64,000 bases of DNA from NCBI GenBank assembly GCA_041738135.1, contig JBGSQK010000074.1, forward strand, positions 1 through 64,000, read 5' to 3'. Source of the DNA: JAGOMX01 sp041738135. GTDB taxonomy: Bacteria; Pseudomonadota; Alphaproteobacteria; JAGOMX01. Position 1 is the first letter of the stretch; each line of letters opens with the position of its first letter. The notes beneath the pieces were generated by a model. That model ran no database searches and was not told the origin of the DNA. It was given only the letters and a program-made list of their open reading frames with translations. The translations under genes were made by a program, and so were the position numbers. Positions 28,121-36,589 of the stretch are shown here, piece by piece.

Positions 28121-30538
28121 TCACTGAACCGAACACCTTTCGTCTTTAAGTTTACCCATTGGGTTGCCTTCTAGGGAAGTGTGCTTATAAAGGTAACCCG
28201 ACTCTTTCAGGTCCAAGGGCAGCTCTCGAATGCAATTGTCTCTAAGATCCACTGATCGCAATCTATTCATGCCTGCCAAGCCACAAGGAATGATTTGAAT
28301 TCTGTTCTCTCTAAGGTTAAGTGATACAAGGCTTTTGATTTGACAAATATAATCAGGAATTTCCTCAATCTGGTTTTGCTGCAAATCCACGTCTTCTAAA
28401 TAAGGTAATTGGCATAGCTCGACGGGTATGGTTTTAATGAGGTTAAAACCAAGAACAATTTTCTTGAGCTTTGTGAGCAAACCAATTTCAGGTGGAATAT
28501 GGGTTAATTTATTAAAATGGATATCCAGCTCCGTCAAATAAATCAACTGTTCAAAGCCTTGAGGAAATTTGGTGATGTCGCACTGCCAAATACGCACAAG
28601 CTTGATATGCTCCAGATTACCTTCAAAAGTGGGAAATGACTGGATTGGGGAATTTGAGATCCAAAGATCGGTAATCTTGGTTAGATTACCCATGGATGCA
28701 GGTAAGGTTGTCAGTGGGTTTCCGCCATAAACCAGATGATAGAGGTTTGTTAATAAACCAATTCCGTCGGGAAGGGTTTTGATTAAATTTTCCGATACAT
28801 ATAGGGAGCTTAAGTGCGTCATCAGGCCAATATCATTCGGGAGGCTTTGGAGACGATTATCACTTGCGCCTAATTCGCTAAGGTTACGAAGACGAACTAT
28901 GGATGCAGGGAAGTGGCTCAATTTGTTGTTTCTTACATTTAATTTGGTCAGCTGGTCTAAATTTCCAATATTTTCGGGTAAGGACTCCAGCAAGTTGCGC
29001 TCAAGAATTAATTCCCTGAGCATCAGCAGATCACATATCTGATCTGGCAAGTTCTTGAGTTTTCCATTGGAAAGATCCAGTTTTGTGATGGCCGTGCAAC
29101 CGCCAATCTGTGCTGGTAGGGCCATGAGTGGGGAAACCATCATCTCTAAACGAGTTAAACTTGCCATGGCACCCATTGCCGCAGGTAATTCTTGCAACAG
29201 ACTTTCATGCGTCGTTAGTTCCTTCAGACTGGTAAGGCTAGACATGGTTTCAGGTAAATAAACTAGTGGATTGTGGCCCAATTGTAGTTTTTGCAATCCT
29301 TCTAAATTGCCAATGCTTGTTGGCAGCATTTTTAAATTATTCCAATAAAGATTAAGGTTGAGTAGTCGTCTCATTTCCCCAACATTCTTAGGTAAGCAAA
29401 TTAGCTCACAATAATCTGCACTCAAGTCGCAAAGATTAGTAAGGCGACTAAGCGAATCGGGTATTTTGCCTAAATGGTTGCTGCTAATAATGAGGTTTAT
29501 CAGTTCTGTGAGATTCCCAATTTCTTGTGGTAAGGCTCGGAATCCGCAAGAACTTAAGTTTAGGTTTTTTAAAGTGGTAAGTTCGAATATCTGCATGGGG
29601 CAGGTTGTGAATTTGTTGATCGACAGATCAAGGGTTGTAAGGCTTGTCAGAAGTGTTAAGCCATCGGGGAGGCACAAAAGCCCATTTCGTTCTAGTTTTA
29701 GCGTCTGCAAATTAGCTAGTCGTCCTATGGCGTCTGGAATCGCTCTTACTTTTGCGTCTTTAACATCTAATGTATTGAGGTTTGGATACATATCAATCTC
29801 TAGAGGAATAACCTTAGGGAATTGACCGCCTATACCCAAACTAGTCACGGCGGTATTAGCTGCTCCTGGTCCTAGAACACGCTTAAGTACGTGTGGTCTG
29901 CCCATCGCGTCCAAGACACTTAGGTACGACGTTCCAAGAACACCTTCAAAATACTTTGTCGCATACAGCCGTAACAACGACCCATATTTGCTCTTCAGCG
30001 CATCCACATCGCTGGGCGAACGAAGGTTAAAGTAAGACACAAAAGAGGGCGTATCATAACCGTCCTGTTGAGCCTCGCCAGCTTGCTGGCCAATCAGTTC
30101 CATAAAACGACCGTTCAGAAATCCCCCTGCTTCCATTTCGCGAAGGGCTATATTCATCCGCTTGCATGTTAAGCTACAGTTCTTATAGATGTATCTAGGG
30201 TCCCATCCTGCATTTAAGGCGTAGAAAAGCACAATTTGTAAAATATTTTTCGGCAACAAACCCACAAGCATATTTTGCTCATTTTGCTGCCCAGCTGTCG
30301 GCCAATAAGAACGACGCAAAGACATATAGGCCCGATTCAAAGGCTGCACAGCCACAGAATCAACGGCAGCCAAAACCCAGTCGTTTTCGTTGTCTTCTTG
30401 ATCGAGCTCAATAAATCCCTCGGCGCCGTAGACGATGGTTTTTGGCGCTGGCTCTGGCTCTGGTTGCTCGTCTTCGGATGCGGATGCAAATGTGCTCAAT
30501 GAGAGTAGAGCTATAATGGCAATTTTAAGACTATGCAT
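28121..30538 (-). CDS. Giant exported F-box-like / leucine-rich-repeat protein
   Basis: The protein has 805 residues. A signal peptide (LKIAIIALLSLSTFASA) is followed by a Glu/Pro-rich spacer. Residues about 94-134 resemble an F-box (LLPKNILQIVLFYALN, then CSLTCKRMNIALREM). From about 240 to 790 there are roughly 23 leucine-rich repeats of the 23-residue type (LxxLxxLxLxxNxLxxLPxxI), with no E3-ligase (NEL) domain at the C-terminus. The pairing of F-box and LRR is the substrate-receptor design of eukaryotic FBXL proteins, so a host SCF-recruiting effector is inferred. A secretion route is not shown; the signal peptide suggests Sec export first. Confidence 0.78.
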   Translation of the reverse strand: MHSLKIAIIALLSLSTFASASEDEQPEPEPAPKTIVYGAEGFIELDQEDNENDWVLAAVDSVAVQPLNRAYMSLRRSYWPTAGQQNEQNMLVGLLPKNILQIVLFYALNAGWDPRYIYKNCSLTCKRMNIALREMEAGGFLNGRFMELIGQQAGEAQQDGYDTPSFVSYFNLRSPSDVDALKSKYGSLLRLYATKYFEGVLGTSYLSVLDAMGRPHVLKRVLGPGAANTAVTSLGIGGQFPKVIPLEIDMYPNLNTLDVKDAKVRAIPDAIGRLANLQTLKLERNGLLCLPDGLTLLTSLTTLDLSINKFTTCPMQIFELTTLKNLNLSSCGFRALPQEIGNLTELINLIISSNHLGKIPDSLSRLTNLCDLSADYCELICLPKNVGEMRRLLNLNLYWNNLKMLPTSIGNLEGLQKLQLGHNPLVYLPETMSSLTSLKELTTHESLLQELPAAMGAMASLTRLEMMVSPLMALPAQIGGCTAITKLDLSNGKLKNLPDQICDLLMLRELILERNLLESLPENIGNLDQLTKLNVRNNKLSHFPASIVRLRNLSELGASDNRLQSLPNDIGLMTHLSSLYVSENLIKTLPDGIGLLTNLYHLVYGGNPLTTLPASMGNLTKITDLWISNSPIQSFPTFEGNLEHIKLVRIWQCDITKFPQGFEQLIYLTELDIHFNKLTHIPPEIGLLTKLKKIVLGFNLIKTIPVELCQLPYLEDVDLQQNQIEEIPDYICQIKSLVSLNLRENRIQIIPCGLAGMNRLRSVDLRDNCIRELPLDLKESGYLYKHTSLEGNPMGKLKDERCSVQ

Positions 30539-30633
30539 GTATCAAAAACCCTTCTGCAAAATTGGGCTGATCATATATGGCTTGGTTTAAAAATGGAAGA
30601 TATGATTTATTGGGGGCCAAAATGCTCAAGCCC

Positions 30634-30766
30634 CCGTCATGGAGAGCCCTTTAGGGTGTGCCATCCAGCGCAAAAATGTGCCGCTTGCGGCTCAGTATAG
30701 TTTCGGAGCCGCAAGCGGCACTTCATTCGCTGGATGGCACGTCGCTAGCGCTCCTCTCCATGACGG
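30634..30766. repeat. Palindromic element, family A subtype 4
   Basis: The outer arms CCGTCATGGAGAGCCC / GCTCCTCTCCATGACGG enclose GCCATCCAGCGCA ... CGCTGGATGGC and an inner GTGCCGCTTGCGGCTC stem. It lies between the LRR gene and murA; the stretch 30539-30835 contains nothing else but the murA terminator hairpin. Confidence 0.85.
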
Positions 30767-30790
30767 ATGTGGGGCAAGATGTTTAAATAT

Positions 30791-30809
30791 CACCCCCATT
30801 TTGGGGGTG
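30791..30809 (-). terminator. Hairpin downstream of murA
   Basis: CACCCCC and GGGGGTG flank ATTTT, and in the minus direction an AT-rich tail (ATATTTAAAC) follows; this ends the dcd-murA transcript. Confidence 0.55.
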
Positions 30810-30835
30810 TTATGATGCATTTATTAGAAAACGTC

Positions 30836-32131
30836 TTATGAAACAACCCTCAACGTCTGCGCGTCCTCTGCCGTTTCTTTTTCGCGCCAGATTTTTGCGC
30901 CACAAGCTGATAGCTTTTGCTCCAGCGCTTCATATCCGCGGTCTAAGTGATAGACGCGGTGAATAACGCTTTCGCCTTCTGCTGCTAATGCTGCCAGGAC
31001 CAATGAAACCGATGCTCTTAGGTCTGTGGCCATGACTGGTGCGCCTTTGAGTTGTTCGACGCCGGTGACTGCTGCAAATGAGCCTTCCACAGCGATGTTC
31101 GCGCCAAAACGAGCTAGTTCTGATACGTGCATAAACCGGTTTTCCCAGATGGTTTCATGGATTTTGCACTCGCCTGTGGCAAGGCTCATGAGTGCCATGA
31201 ACTGTGCTTGCAAGTCTGTGGGGAATCCTGGGTAGGGTTCAGTTTCCACGTTCACGGAGGATGGGCGTGCGGCTTTAGCCTTGGCTTTGATACCGCCAGG
31301 GATGGCTGTTAAATCCACGCCAGCTTCACCCAAAGTTTCAGCAAAGCCTGGAAGCAGATTGATGTCTGTTCCCATCAAATCAATTTCACCACCTGTGATG
31401 CCAGCCGCAATAGCATATGTGCCTGTTTCTATGCGATCTGGTAAAACGTGGTGGTTGGCGCCATGCAAACGTTCAACGCCTTCAATTTCTAAAACACCAG
31501 TGCCGATGCCTGAAATTTTGGCACCCATAGCCACCAAACAATTGGCCAAGTCAGCAACTTCAGGCTCTTTGGCGGCATTAATCAATCGCGTGGTACCCTT
31601 TGCCAGTGTGGCTGCCATCAACAGGTTTTCTGTGCCAGTCACAGATGCAATGGGGAATTCAAAGTCAGCGCCCTTTAGGCCACCTGGAGCTTTTGCGTGT
31701 ATGTAGCCTTCTTCAATAACAATTTCCGCACCCATGGCTTCAAGACCTTTGATGTGCAGGTCTACGGGGCGTACACCAATTGCGCAGCCGCCTGGCATGG
31801 AAACGATGGCTTCACGGCAACGGGCCATTAGGGGGCCCAAAACCAGGATGGATGCCCGCATTTTACGTACCAATTCATATGGCGCCGTAACGCTGGTAAT
31901 TTTCTGAGCACAAAGTTGCACATGGCCATCATTTCGCGTATATGAAACCCCATGCTGATCCAGCAGAACCAACATGTTCTGTACATCATCCAAGTACGGC
32001 ATGTTCTCGAAATTTATGGCCTCTTCAGTCAGTAAGGAGGCTGCCATCAAAGGTAGAGCGGCGTTTTTCGCGCCGCTAATTTGTATGCGACCTTTAAGCG
32101 GTATGCCGCCTACAATATGTATCTTATCCAT
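30836..32131 (-). CDS. murA: UDP-N-acetylglucosamine 1-carboxyvinyltransferase
   Basis: The protein has 431 residues. MurA transfers enolpyruvate from PEP to UDP-GlcNAc, the first committed step of peptidoglycan synthesis. The start LKGRIQISGAKNAALPLMAA, the catalytic Cys116 in SMPGGCAIGVRP, and the late FPTDLQAQFMAL block are present. The Cys (rather than Asp) at the active site predicts fosfomycin sensitivity for the enzyme. It overlaps dcd by 8 bp. Confidence 0.96.
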   Translation of the reverse strand: MDKIHIVGGIPLKGRIQISGAKNAALPLMAASLLTEEAINFENMPYLDDVQNMLVLLDQHGVSYTRNDGHVQLCAQKITSVTAPYELVRKMRASILVLGPLMARCREAIVSMPGGCAIGVRPVDLHIKGLEAMGAEIVIEEGYIHAKAPGGLKGADFEFPIASVTGTENLLMAATLAKGTTRLINAAKEPEVADLANCLVAMGAKISGIGTGVLEIEGVERLHGANHHVLPDRIETGTYAIAAGITGGEIDLMGTDINLLPGFAETLGEAGVDLTAIPGGIKAKAKAARPSSVNVETEPYPGFPTDLQAQFMALMSLATGECKIHETIWENRFMHVSELARFGANIAVEGSFAAVTGVEQLKGAPVMATDLRASVSLVLAALAAEGESVIHRVYHLDRGYEALEQKLSACGAKIWREKETAEDAQTLRVVS

Positions 32132-32687
32132 TTATCACCTGCGGCAATGTAACGCCCATCTGGCCCATGTACTTTCCTTTTCGATCTTTGTATGAAACTT
32201 CACAAGCGCCTTCACCCCGTAAAAACAGGAACTGACAGGCGCCTTCATTGGCATAAATTTTCGCCGGTAGGGGCGTGGTATTGGAAAACTCCAAGGTCAC
32301 ATGACCTTCCCATTCAGGCTCCAACGGCGTCACGTTCACAATAATACCACAACGCGCATAGGTGGACTTGCCCAAACAAATCACCATCACATCCCGCGGA
32401 ATACGGAAATACTCAACCGTCCGTGCCAACGCAAAACTGTTGGGCGGAATAATACACACATCCGTATTGCGCTCCACAAACCCAGCTTGCGAAAAGTTCT
32501 TTGGATCCACCACCGCACTATCCACGTTGGTGAAAATCTTAAACTCTGGCGCTACCCGAGCATCATATCCATAGGACGAAAGTCCATAGGAAATAACCCC
32601 CGTATGATTCTGTCTATCCACAAATGGATCAATCATCCCCTTGTTTAAAGACGCTTCTCGTATCCAAAAATCCGGCAAAATGGGCAT
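32124..32687 (-). CDS. dcd: dCTP deaminase
   Basis: The protein has 187 residues. Dcd deaminates dCTP to dUTP, supplying dTMP synthesis. Family blocks are visible: SYGLSSYGYDARV near the N-terminus, LGKSTYARCGIIVNVTPLEP with the catalytic Glu, and EWEGHVTLEFSNTTPLPAKI. The stop overlaps the murA start by 8 bp, so expression is coupled. The gene is followed upstream by a palindromic repeat in the gap to the peptidase. Confidence 0.95.
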   Translation of the reverse strand: MPILPDFWIREASLNKGMIDPFVDRQNHTGVISYGLSSYGYDARVAPEFKIFTNVDSAVVDPKNFSQAGFVERNTDVCIIPPNSFALARTVEYFRIPRDVMVICLGKSTYARCGIIVNVTPLEPEWEGHVTLEFSNTTPLPAKIYANEGACQFLFLRGEGACEVSYKDRKGKYMGQMGVTLPQVING

Positions 32688-32735
32688 GCGTATCCTCCCT
32701 CGAAAATCTATAGTAACTTTAATTTAGCACAAACT

Positions 32736-32860
32736 TTGTCATCCCCGCGGAGGCGGGGATCCAGCGCAAAAAGTGTCGCGTAGCGATTCAATATAGCTAT
32801 GCGGAAGCGCCGCTGGCGCGCATTTTGTGCTGGATTCCCGCCTGCGCGGGAATGACACAA
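32736..32860. repeat. Palindromic element, family A subtype 1
   Basis: The arms TTGTCATCCCCGCGGAGGCG / CGGGAATGACACAA enclose an inner GCGTAGCGATTC / GCGGAAGCGCC pair. It fills most of the gap between dcd and the prepilin peptidase gene. Confidence 0.85.
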
Positions 32861-32920
32861 TTAGACAAATATATTGTACTTCTGGAATATGCCTGGGAAT
32901 GGGTGTGGATGCAAGGGGGT

Positions 32921-33340
32921 TTAAAGCAAAATTAAAAGCCAAGCCAAACCAATGGCATGGGCGGCTGGAAGGTATTGGTGGCGTTTGTAGTAAAAGAGAC
33001 TAGTTAAAATTATTATGGCGCCTGCATATATAAGAAAAAGAGGGAGTTGTTCCAGATTGATCCAGAACAAGCACGCCACAATGAGTTGGATATCTCCATA
33101 GCCCAAGATTGGTTTTTTGAGACGTTTTTCTAGTGACCAGCAGATGGCTAGTAATAAGGTTCCAGTGGCCAATGGTAGCAGGAACACTCCGAGCCAAGAA
33201 GTGGTTGTTTCATAAAGAAATGCAAGGCCAAGAACCGCTACTCCAATTATGGACACATAAGGTATTCGAAAGGTTCGCCAATCTACCCAAGAGGCGTAGA
33301 GCAGGAGTATGCCAGCCAAGATCTTATAATATACCGCCAT
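32921..33340 (-). CDS. A24-type prepilin peptidase (CpaA/TadV-like)
   Basis: The protein has 139 residues with about five hydrophobic segments. The two aspartates of A24 aspartyl peptidases are seen: Asp20 in WVDWRTFRIP and Asp83 in GYGDIQL. The methylase domain of PilD is absent, as in CpaA/TadV, which process Flp-type pilins. No pilus genes are in this window, so it may be an orphan or serve genes elsewhere. Confidence 0.82.
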   Translation of the reverse strand: MAVYYKILAGILLLYASWVDWRTFRIPYVSIIGVAVLGLAFLYETTTSWLGVFLLPLATGTLLLAICWSLEKRLKKPILGYGDIQLIVACLFWINLEQLPLFLIYAGAIIILTSLFYYKRHQYLPAAHAIGLAWLLILL

Positions 33341-33401
33341 GACGTTTCTCTTGCATCTGTTTTAAACAAGCCGCATAATACGACAAAATTTAGGGATTGT
33401 C

Positions 33402-33647
33402 ATGCAAACGACCATAAAAATACTGGATGATATTGCCAAGGTGGGTGCGAGTCTGTTGGGCCTTGCCATTGGTGTGAAGAAAGAGCTCAAGCATAAGCTT
33501 AAAGCCAATGCGGAAAACGTGGCCCGTGAGATGAATTTGGTTACGCGCGATGAGTTTGAAGTGGTGCGTTCTATGGCGCAAAAGGCGCGTGAAGAGAATG
33601 AAGTATTGAAGGAACAGCTGCAGAAGAAGGATTCTAAAAGTAAGTAA
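33402..33647 (+). CDS. ubiK: UbiK-family accessory protein (BMFP)
   Basis: The protein has 81 residues: an amphipathic N-terminal helix (IKILDDIAKVGASLLGLAIG) and a C-terminal coiled coil (EFEVVRSMAQKAREENEVLK). This is the layout of UbiK/YqiC, which binds membranes and assists ubiquinone synthesis in some bacteria. GGGA precedes the ATG. Divergent from the prepilin peptidase gene. Confidence 0.85.
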   Translation: MQTTIKILDDIAKVGASLLGLAIGVKKELKHKLKANAENVAREMNLVTRDEFEVVRSMAQKAREENEVLKEQLQKKDSKSK

Positions 33648-33667
33648 TGTTACTTGGGGCCGTCTAA

Positions 33668-33728
33668 CCTCTCCCCTTGTGGGAGAGGTCCGGAGCGAAA
33701 CGGAGGGGTGAGGGGTCTTACAAGCCGC
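33668..33728. repeat. Palindromic element, family B
   Basis: The unit starts CTCTCCCCTTGTGGGAGAGG and continues with TCCGGAGCGAAACGGAGGGG and a TTACAAGCC end that matches the start of the copy at 18073. It occurs in the 333-bp gap 33648-33980, next to the family A copy at 33784. Confidence 0.8.
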
Positions 33729-33783
33729 TTTCTACCTGCGGTCGAGCCCACCCACGAGGGGCAGTTGAATCTAGCTGTCCATT

Positions 33784-33908
33784 TGTGTCATTCCCGCGAA
33801 GGCGGGAATCCAGCGCAAATGTGCTGCGAAGCTGCTGCTATATAGACTATTTTGAGTCGCGTTGCTCCACTTCTTGCGCTGGATACCCGCCTTCGCGGGT
33901 ATGACACA
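33784..33908. repeat. Palindromic element, family A subtype 1
   Basis: The arms TGTGTCATTCCCGCGAAGGC / CCTTCGCGGGTATGACACA enclose an inner CTGCGAAGCTGC / GCGTTGCTCCAC-type middle. It lies directly upstream of the ybjN operon. Confidence 0.85.
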
Positions 33909-33980
33909 GGGGATCCATTCGCTTCACTAGGTTTTCACTAATAAATATGCTATGGTTACCATAGATAGCACGAGAGTATT

Positions 33981-34481
33981 ATGAAACAAATACAAATACA
34001 TCAAGACACCGACAACACAAGCCCTATAGATGATCTAGAGGACTTGGTGTCTGGCCAAGATTTGCCATACTTGCGGTTTGGTAAGGATGAAATGATGGTT
34101 CGCTATCCCAACAGCTGGGAGAACTTTCAATCTTTCTGGACTTGGGATAAGGACTTGCAAACACTGGATGTGGTTGCTTCTTCTTTGTTAAAATTTCAAG
34201 AAGAGGATCGTCCGGCCATTTATGAGTTGCTCACGTTGATCAATAATCAGCTGTGGATTGGCCATTTCGACCTGACCGATGAAGGGTCTCCTACTTACCG
34301 TCAAACTTTGATGTTCCATGGCCTTCAGGGCTCTACTGCTGATGTGGTTGAGGATCTGTTTGCCATTGCATTAGCCGAGTATCAACGTTTTTTCCCCGCC
34401 TTTCAATATGTGGCCAAAGACAAGAAAACTCCACAGGAGGCGTTGAGTTTATCCCTGATTGAAACAGAAGGAGAAGCTTAG
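33981..34481 (+). CDS. YbjN-domain protein
   Basis: The protein has 166 residues. The YbjN/DUF1790 domain (LDVVASSLLKFQEEDRPAIYELLTLINN, then the GHFDLTDEG turn) covers most of it. YbjN is a small sensor-like or chaperone-like protein linked to stress and motility control in enterobacteria; its role here is not known. It heads an operon with proC and a COQ9/TetR-like gene. Confidence 0.85.
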   Translation: MKQIQIHQDTDNTSPIDDLEDLVSGQDLPYLRFGKDEMMVRYPNSWENFQSFWTWDKDLQTLDVVASSLLKFQEEDRPAIYELLTLINNQLWIGHFDLTDEGSPTYRQTLMFHGLQGSTADVVEDLFAIALAEYQRFFPAFQYVAKDKKTPQEALSLSLIETEGEA

Positions 34482-35309
34482 GTGTTGGCCAAAGCAAAGA
34501 TTTTACTGGTAGGTTGTGGTTCCATGGGGGCTGCCATGATCAAAGGGTGGTGCAATGAGGGCGTGGGCGATAAAGTTTACACAATTGTTGCTCCCCAGGA
34601 ATCAAGCGTTATGTCTTTGCGAGCATTCTGCGATATTAACTGGTATGCGACTCCTGAAGAGGTGCCATCTGACTATGTGCCTGATTTTGTGATTCTTGCG
34701 GTAAAGCCGCAAAAAATGGATCAAGTGGTTAGGAGTTATTACGACTACGCTTTGAAAGGCTCAATTGTGGTTACCGTGGCGGCGGGACTTAAGTTGGACT
34801 GGTATCATACTTATCTGGGCGACAACGTCAAACTCATACGCGTTATGCCTAACTTGCCTGTCGCTTATAATAAAGGTATGACTTTTGGCTATGCCTCAAA
34901 AACCATCGAGGGGCTTGATCTCAGTGTTACTCACGCGCTTTTTTCATCTTTGGGTAAGATGCTGTGGTTAGCTAACGAAGATTTGTTTGATGCGTCGGCA
35001 TTGCTTTCAGGTTGTGGGCCGGCATACCTCTATTTGCTGGTGGAAGCATTGACACAAGCGGGGGTTAATGCAGGATTAGCCCCTGAAGCGTCCGAAATCC
35101 TTGCAAGGCAAGCTATGATTGGTGCTGCCACACTGCTAGATCATTCCACCGATCATGCACAGATCCTCAAAAGAAAAGTGGCTAGCCCGGGTGGCGTAAC
35201 AGAAGCTGCTCTTACAGTCCTCGAAAATCCTGAGAACGGTTTACCTATTCTTCTGAATAATGCGGTGATAGCTGGCGTTAAGCGATCGAAGGAGCTGGCC
35301 AATGCCTAA
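34482..35309 (+). CDS. proC: Pyrroline-5-carboxylate reductase
   Basis: The protein has 275 residues and catalyses the last step of proline synthesis using NAD(P)H. The Rossmann motif LLVGCGSMGAAM opens it, followed by VILAVKPQKMD, IRVMPNLPVAYNKGMTFGYA, SGCGPAYLYLLVEALTQAGV and VASPGGVTEAALTVLE, all family signatures. GTG at 34482 abuts the ybjN stop; TTG at 34485 is an alternative. It overlaps the next gene by 8 bp. Confidence 0.95.
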   Translation: MLAKAKILLVGCGSMGAAMIKGWCNEGVGDKVYTIVAPQESSVMSLRAFCDINWYATPEEVPSDYVPDFVILAVKPQKMDQVVRSYYDYALKGSIVVTVAAGLKLDWYHTYLGDNVKLIRVMPNLPVAYNKGMTFGYASKTIEGLDLSVTHALFSSLGKMLWLANEDLFDASALLSGCGPAYLYLLVEALTQAGVNAGLAPEASEILARQAMIGAATLLDHSTDHAQILKRKVASPGGVTEAALTVLENPENGLPILLNNAVIAGVKRSKELANA

Positions 35310-35862
35310 GATGGATCCATTACTCAAAAAAGCACTTGAGCTCATTGGTGAAAAGGGTTGGGCGCAATTTGAACTGAAGGATCTGGCGGATAATAAAATC
35401 AGCCTCGCTAAAGTCCATCAACATTATCCATCACGCTTAAGCCTGCTTGAGTCTTTGGGTGATTACATCGACCAAACCACCTTAGAAACTATGGATGCGT
35501 TTGATCCGTCTGAAACTCAGAAGGACCGGTTATTTTCAGTTATGATGACCCGGTTTGACGCACTGGCACCTATAAAGCCTGCTGTTAAAAGCTTGTGGCA
35601 AGATGCTTGGAAAGACCCTTTGACCATCTCGTGCAGCCTTCCCATGGGGATTAATTCTTTATCATGGTTGCTTCAGGCATCTGGCATTGATACTACTGGC
35701 ATCAGGGGTGCTTTACGCATCAAAGCGTTCGGTGTTTGTTACTTAAGTACAGTCTGGACATGGCTCAGCGATGAAACAGAAGGGCTCGATGTTACTATGG
35801 CTGCGCTTGACATCAATTTACAACGGCTTGCACAATTTCCGCAATTTTATACGTCTAGTTAA
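35302..35862 (+). CDS. COQ9/TetR-like protein
   Basis: The protein has 186 residues with an N-terminal helix-turn-helix-like part (LLKKALELIGEKGWAQFELKDLADNK) and a helical C-terminal domain containing TRFDALAPIKPAVKSLWQDA. The TetR fold is shared by the ubiquinone protein COQ9; in alphaproteobacteria this gene often follows ybjN-proC. Whether it is a regulator or a lipid-binding protein cannot be decided from sequence. The start overlaps proC by 8 bp. Confidence 0.75.
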   Translation: MPKMDPLLKKALELIGEKGWAQFELKDLADNKISLAKVHQHYPSRLSLLESLGDYIDQTTLETMDAFDPSETQKDRLFSVMMTRFDALAPIKPAVKSLWQDAWKDPLTISCSLPMGINSLSWLLQASGIDTTGIRGALRIKAFGVCYLSTVWTWLSDETEGLDVTMAALDINLQRLAQFPQFYTSS

Positions 35863-35928
35863 TCTTTGTTTAAGGAATATTGGTTAGTCTTGAATGCATG
35901 AAAACTTATTCTAACAGCGGAGGACCAA

Positions 35929-36327
35929 ATGACATCGAATAAAAGCGGCTTTAACCCAGAACAATTCTTTAACGCAGAAGCATTCAAATCCTTTTTAAAT
36001 CCTAGCGGCTTTAATACAGATTCACTAACAGCTGCACAAAAGGAAGCTGCTGAAGCAGCGAAAGCCTTAGTTGAATGCCAGGCCAATTACGCTCGCGAAT
36101 CTATGGAAGATATGGCTACATTTTGGCGTAACTGGGTGAGCAGTGGTTCAAACCTGCAAGATAAGGTCGAGCTCCAAACTCAAGCCACTCGCGAAATATT
36201 TGCCAAAGCAGTTGCCCATAATCAAGAGTTATCCGCCATTGTTCAGAAGACTCAAGAAAAGTTACTGCGCGCCATGGGAGAACAGGCTTCTGCTGCTGCT
36301 AAAACAGTGGATAAGGTTAAGAAATAA
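35929..36327 (+). CDS. Phasin family protein (polyhydroxybutyrate granule coat)
   Basis: The protein has 132 residues with the helical phasin layout: FNPEQFFNAEAFKSFLNP, then LTAAQKEAAEAAKALVEC and the amphipathic SMEDMATFWRNWVSSGSNL segment. Phasins coat PHB granules and work with PhaC, and phaBC are at 49.4-51.3 kb. GGAGGA precedes the ATG. A strong terminator follows. Confidence 0.88.
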   Translation: MTSNKSGFNPEQFFNAEAFKSFLNPSGFNTDSLTAAQKEAAEAAKALVECQANYARESMEDMATFWRNWVSSGSNLQDKVELQTQATREIFAKAVAHNQELSAIVQKTQEKLLRAMGEQASAAAKTVDKVKK

Positions 36328-36350
36328 GCTTATCAATCTAGTCTCATTTC

Positions 36351-36386
36351 AGAGCAAAAGCAGTTTCGGCTGCTTTTGCTCTTTTT
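36351..36386 (+). terminator. Rho-independent terminator of the phasin gene
   Basis: GAGCAAAAGCAG and CTGCTTTTGCTC form a perfect 12-bp stem with a TTTCGG loop, followed by TTTTT. Confidence 0.92.
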
Positions 36387-36433
36387 ATATGTGGAGACCA
36401 TTTCAAAACACTCAATTTTGCAGTTTAAATTCA

Positions 36434-36558
36434 CCTCTCCCCTTGTGGGAGAGGTCGGCCGAAGGCCGGGTGAGGGGTATGTTGAAGCAAGTAAATATTG
36501 CATTAATGTACCCCTCACCACTACGCTGCGCTCCGGACCTCTCCCACAAGGGGAGAGG
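36434..36558. repeat. Palindromic element, family B, inverted pair
   Basis: Two family B units face each other: CCTCTCCCCTTGTGGGAGAG at the left and CTCTCCCACAAGGGGAGAGG at the right, about 90 bases apart. Together they form one 125-bp inverted repeat in the gap between the phasin and OprB genes. Confidence 0.85.
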
Positions 36559-36589
36559 CTAAAAATGGTTATGAAATGGTCTTTTGTGT

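Noticed and set aside
33654..33904. Overlapping open frames of 63 and 75 codons
   Set aside because: Both run through palindromic elements of families A and B, without a ribosome site.
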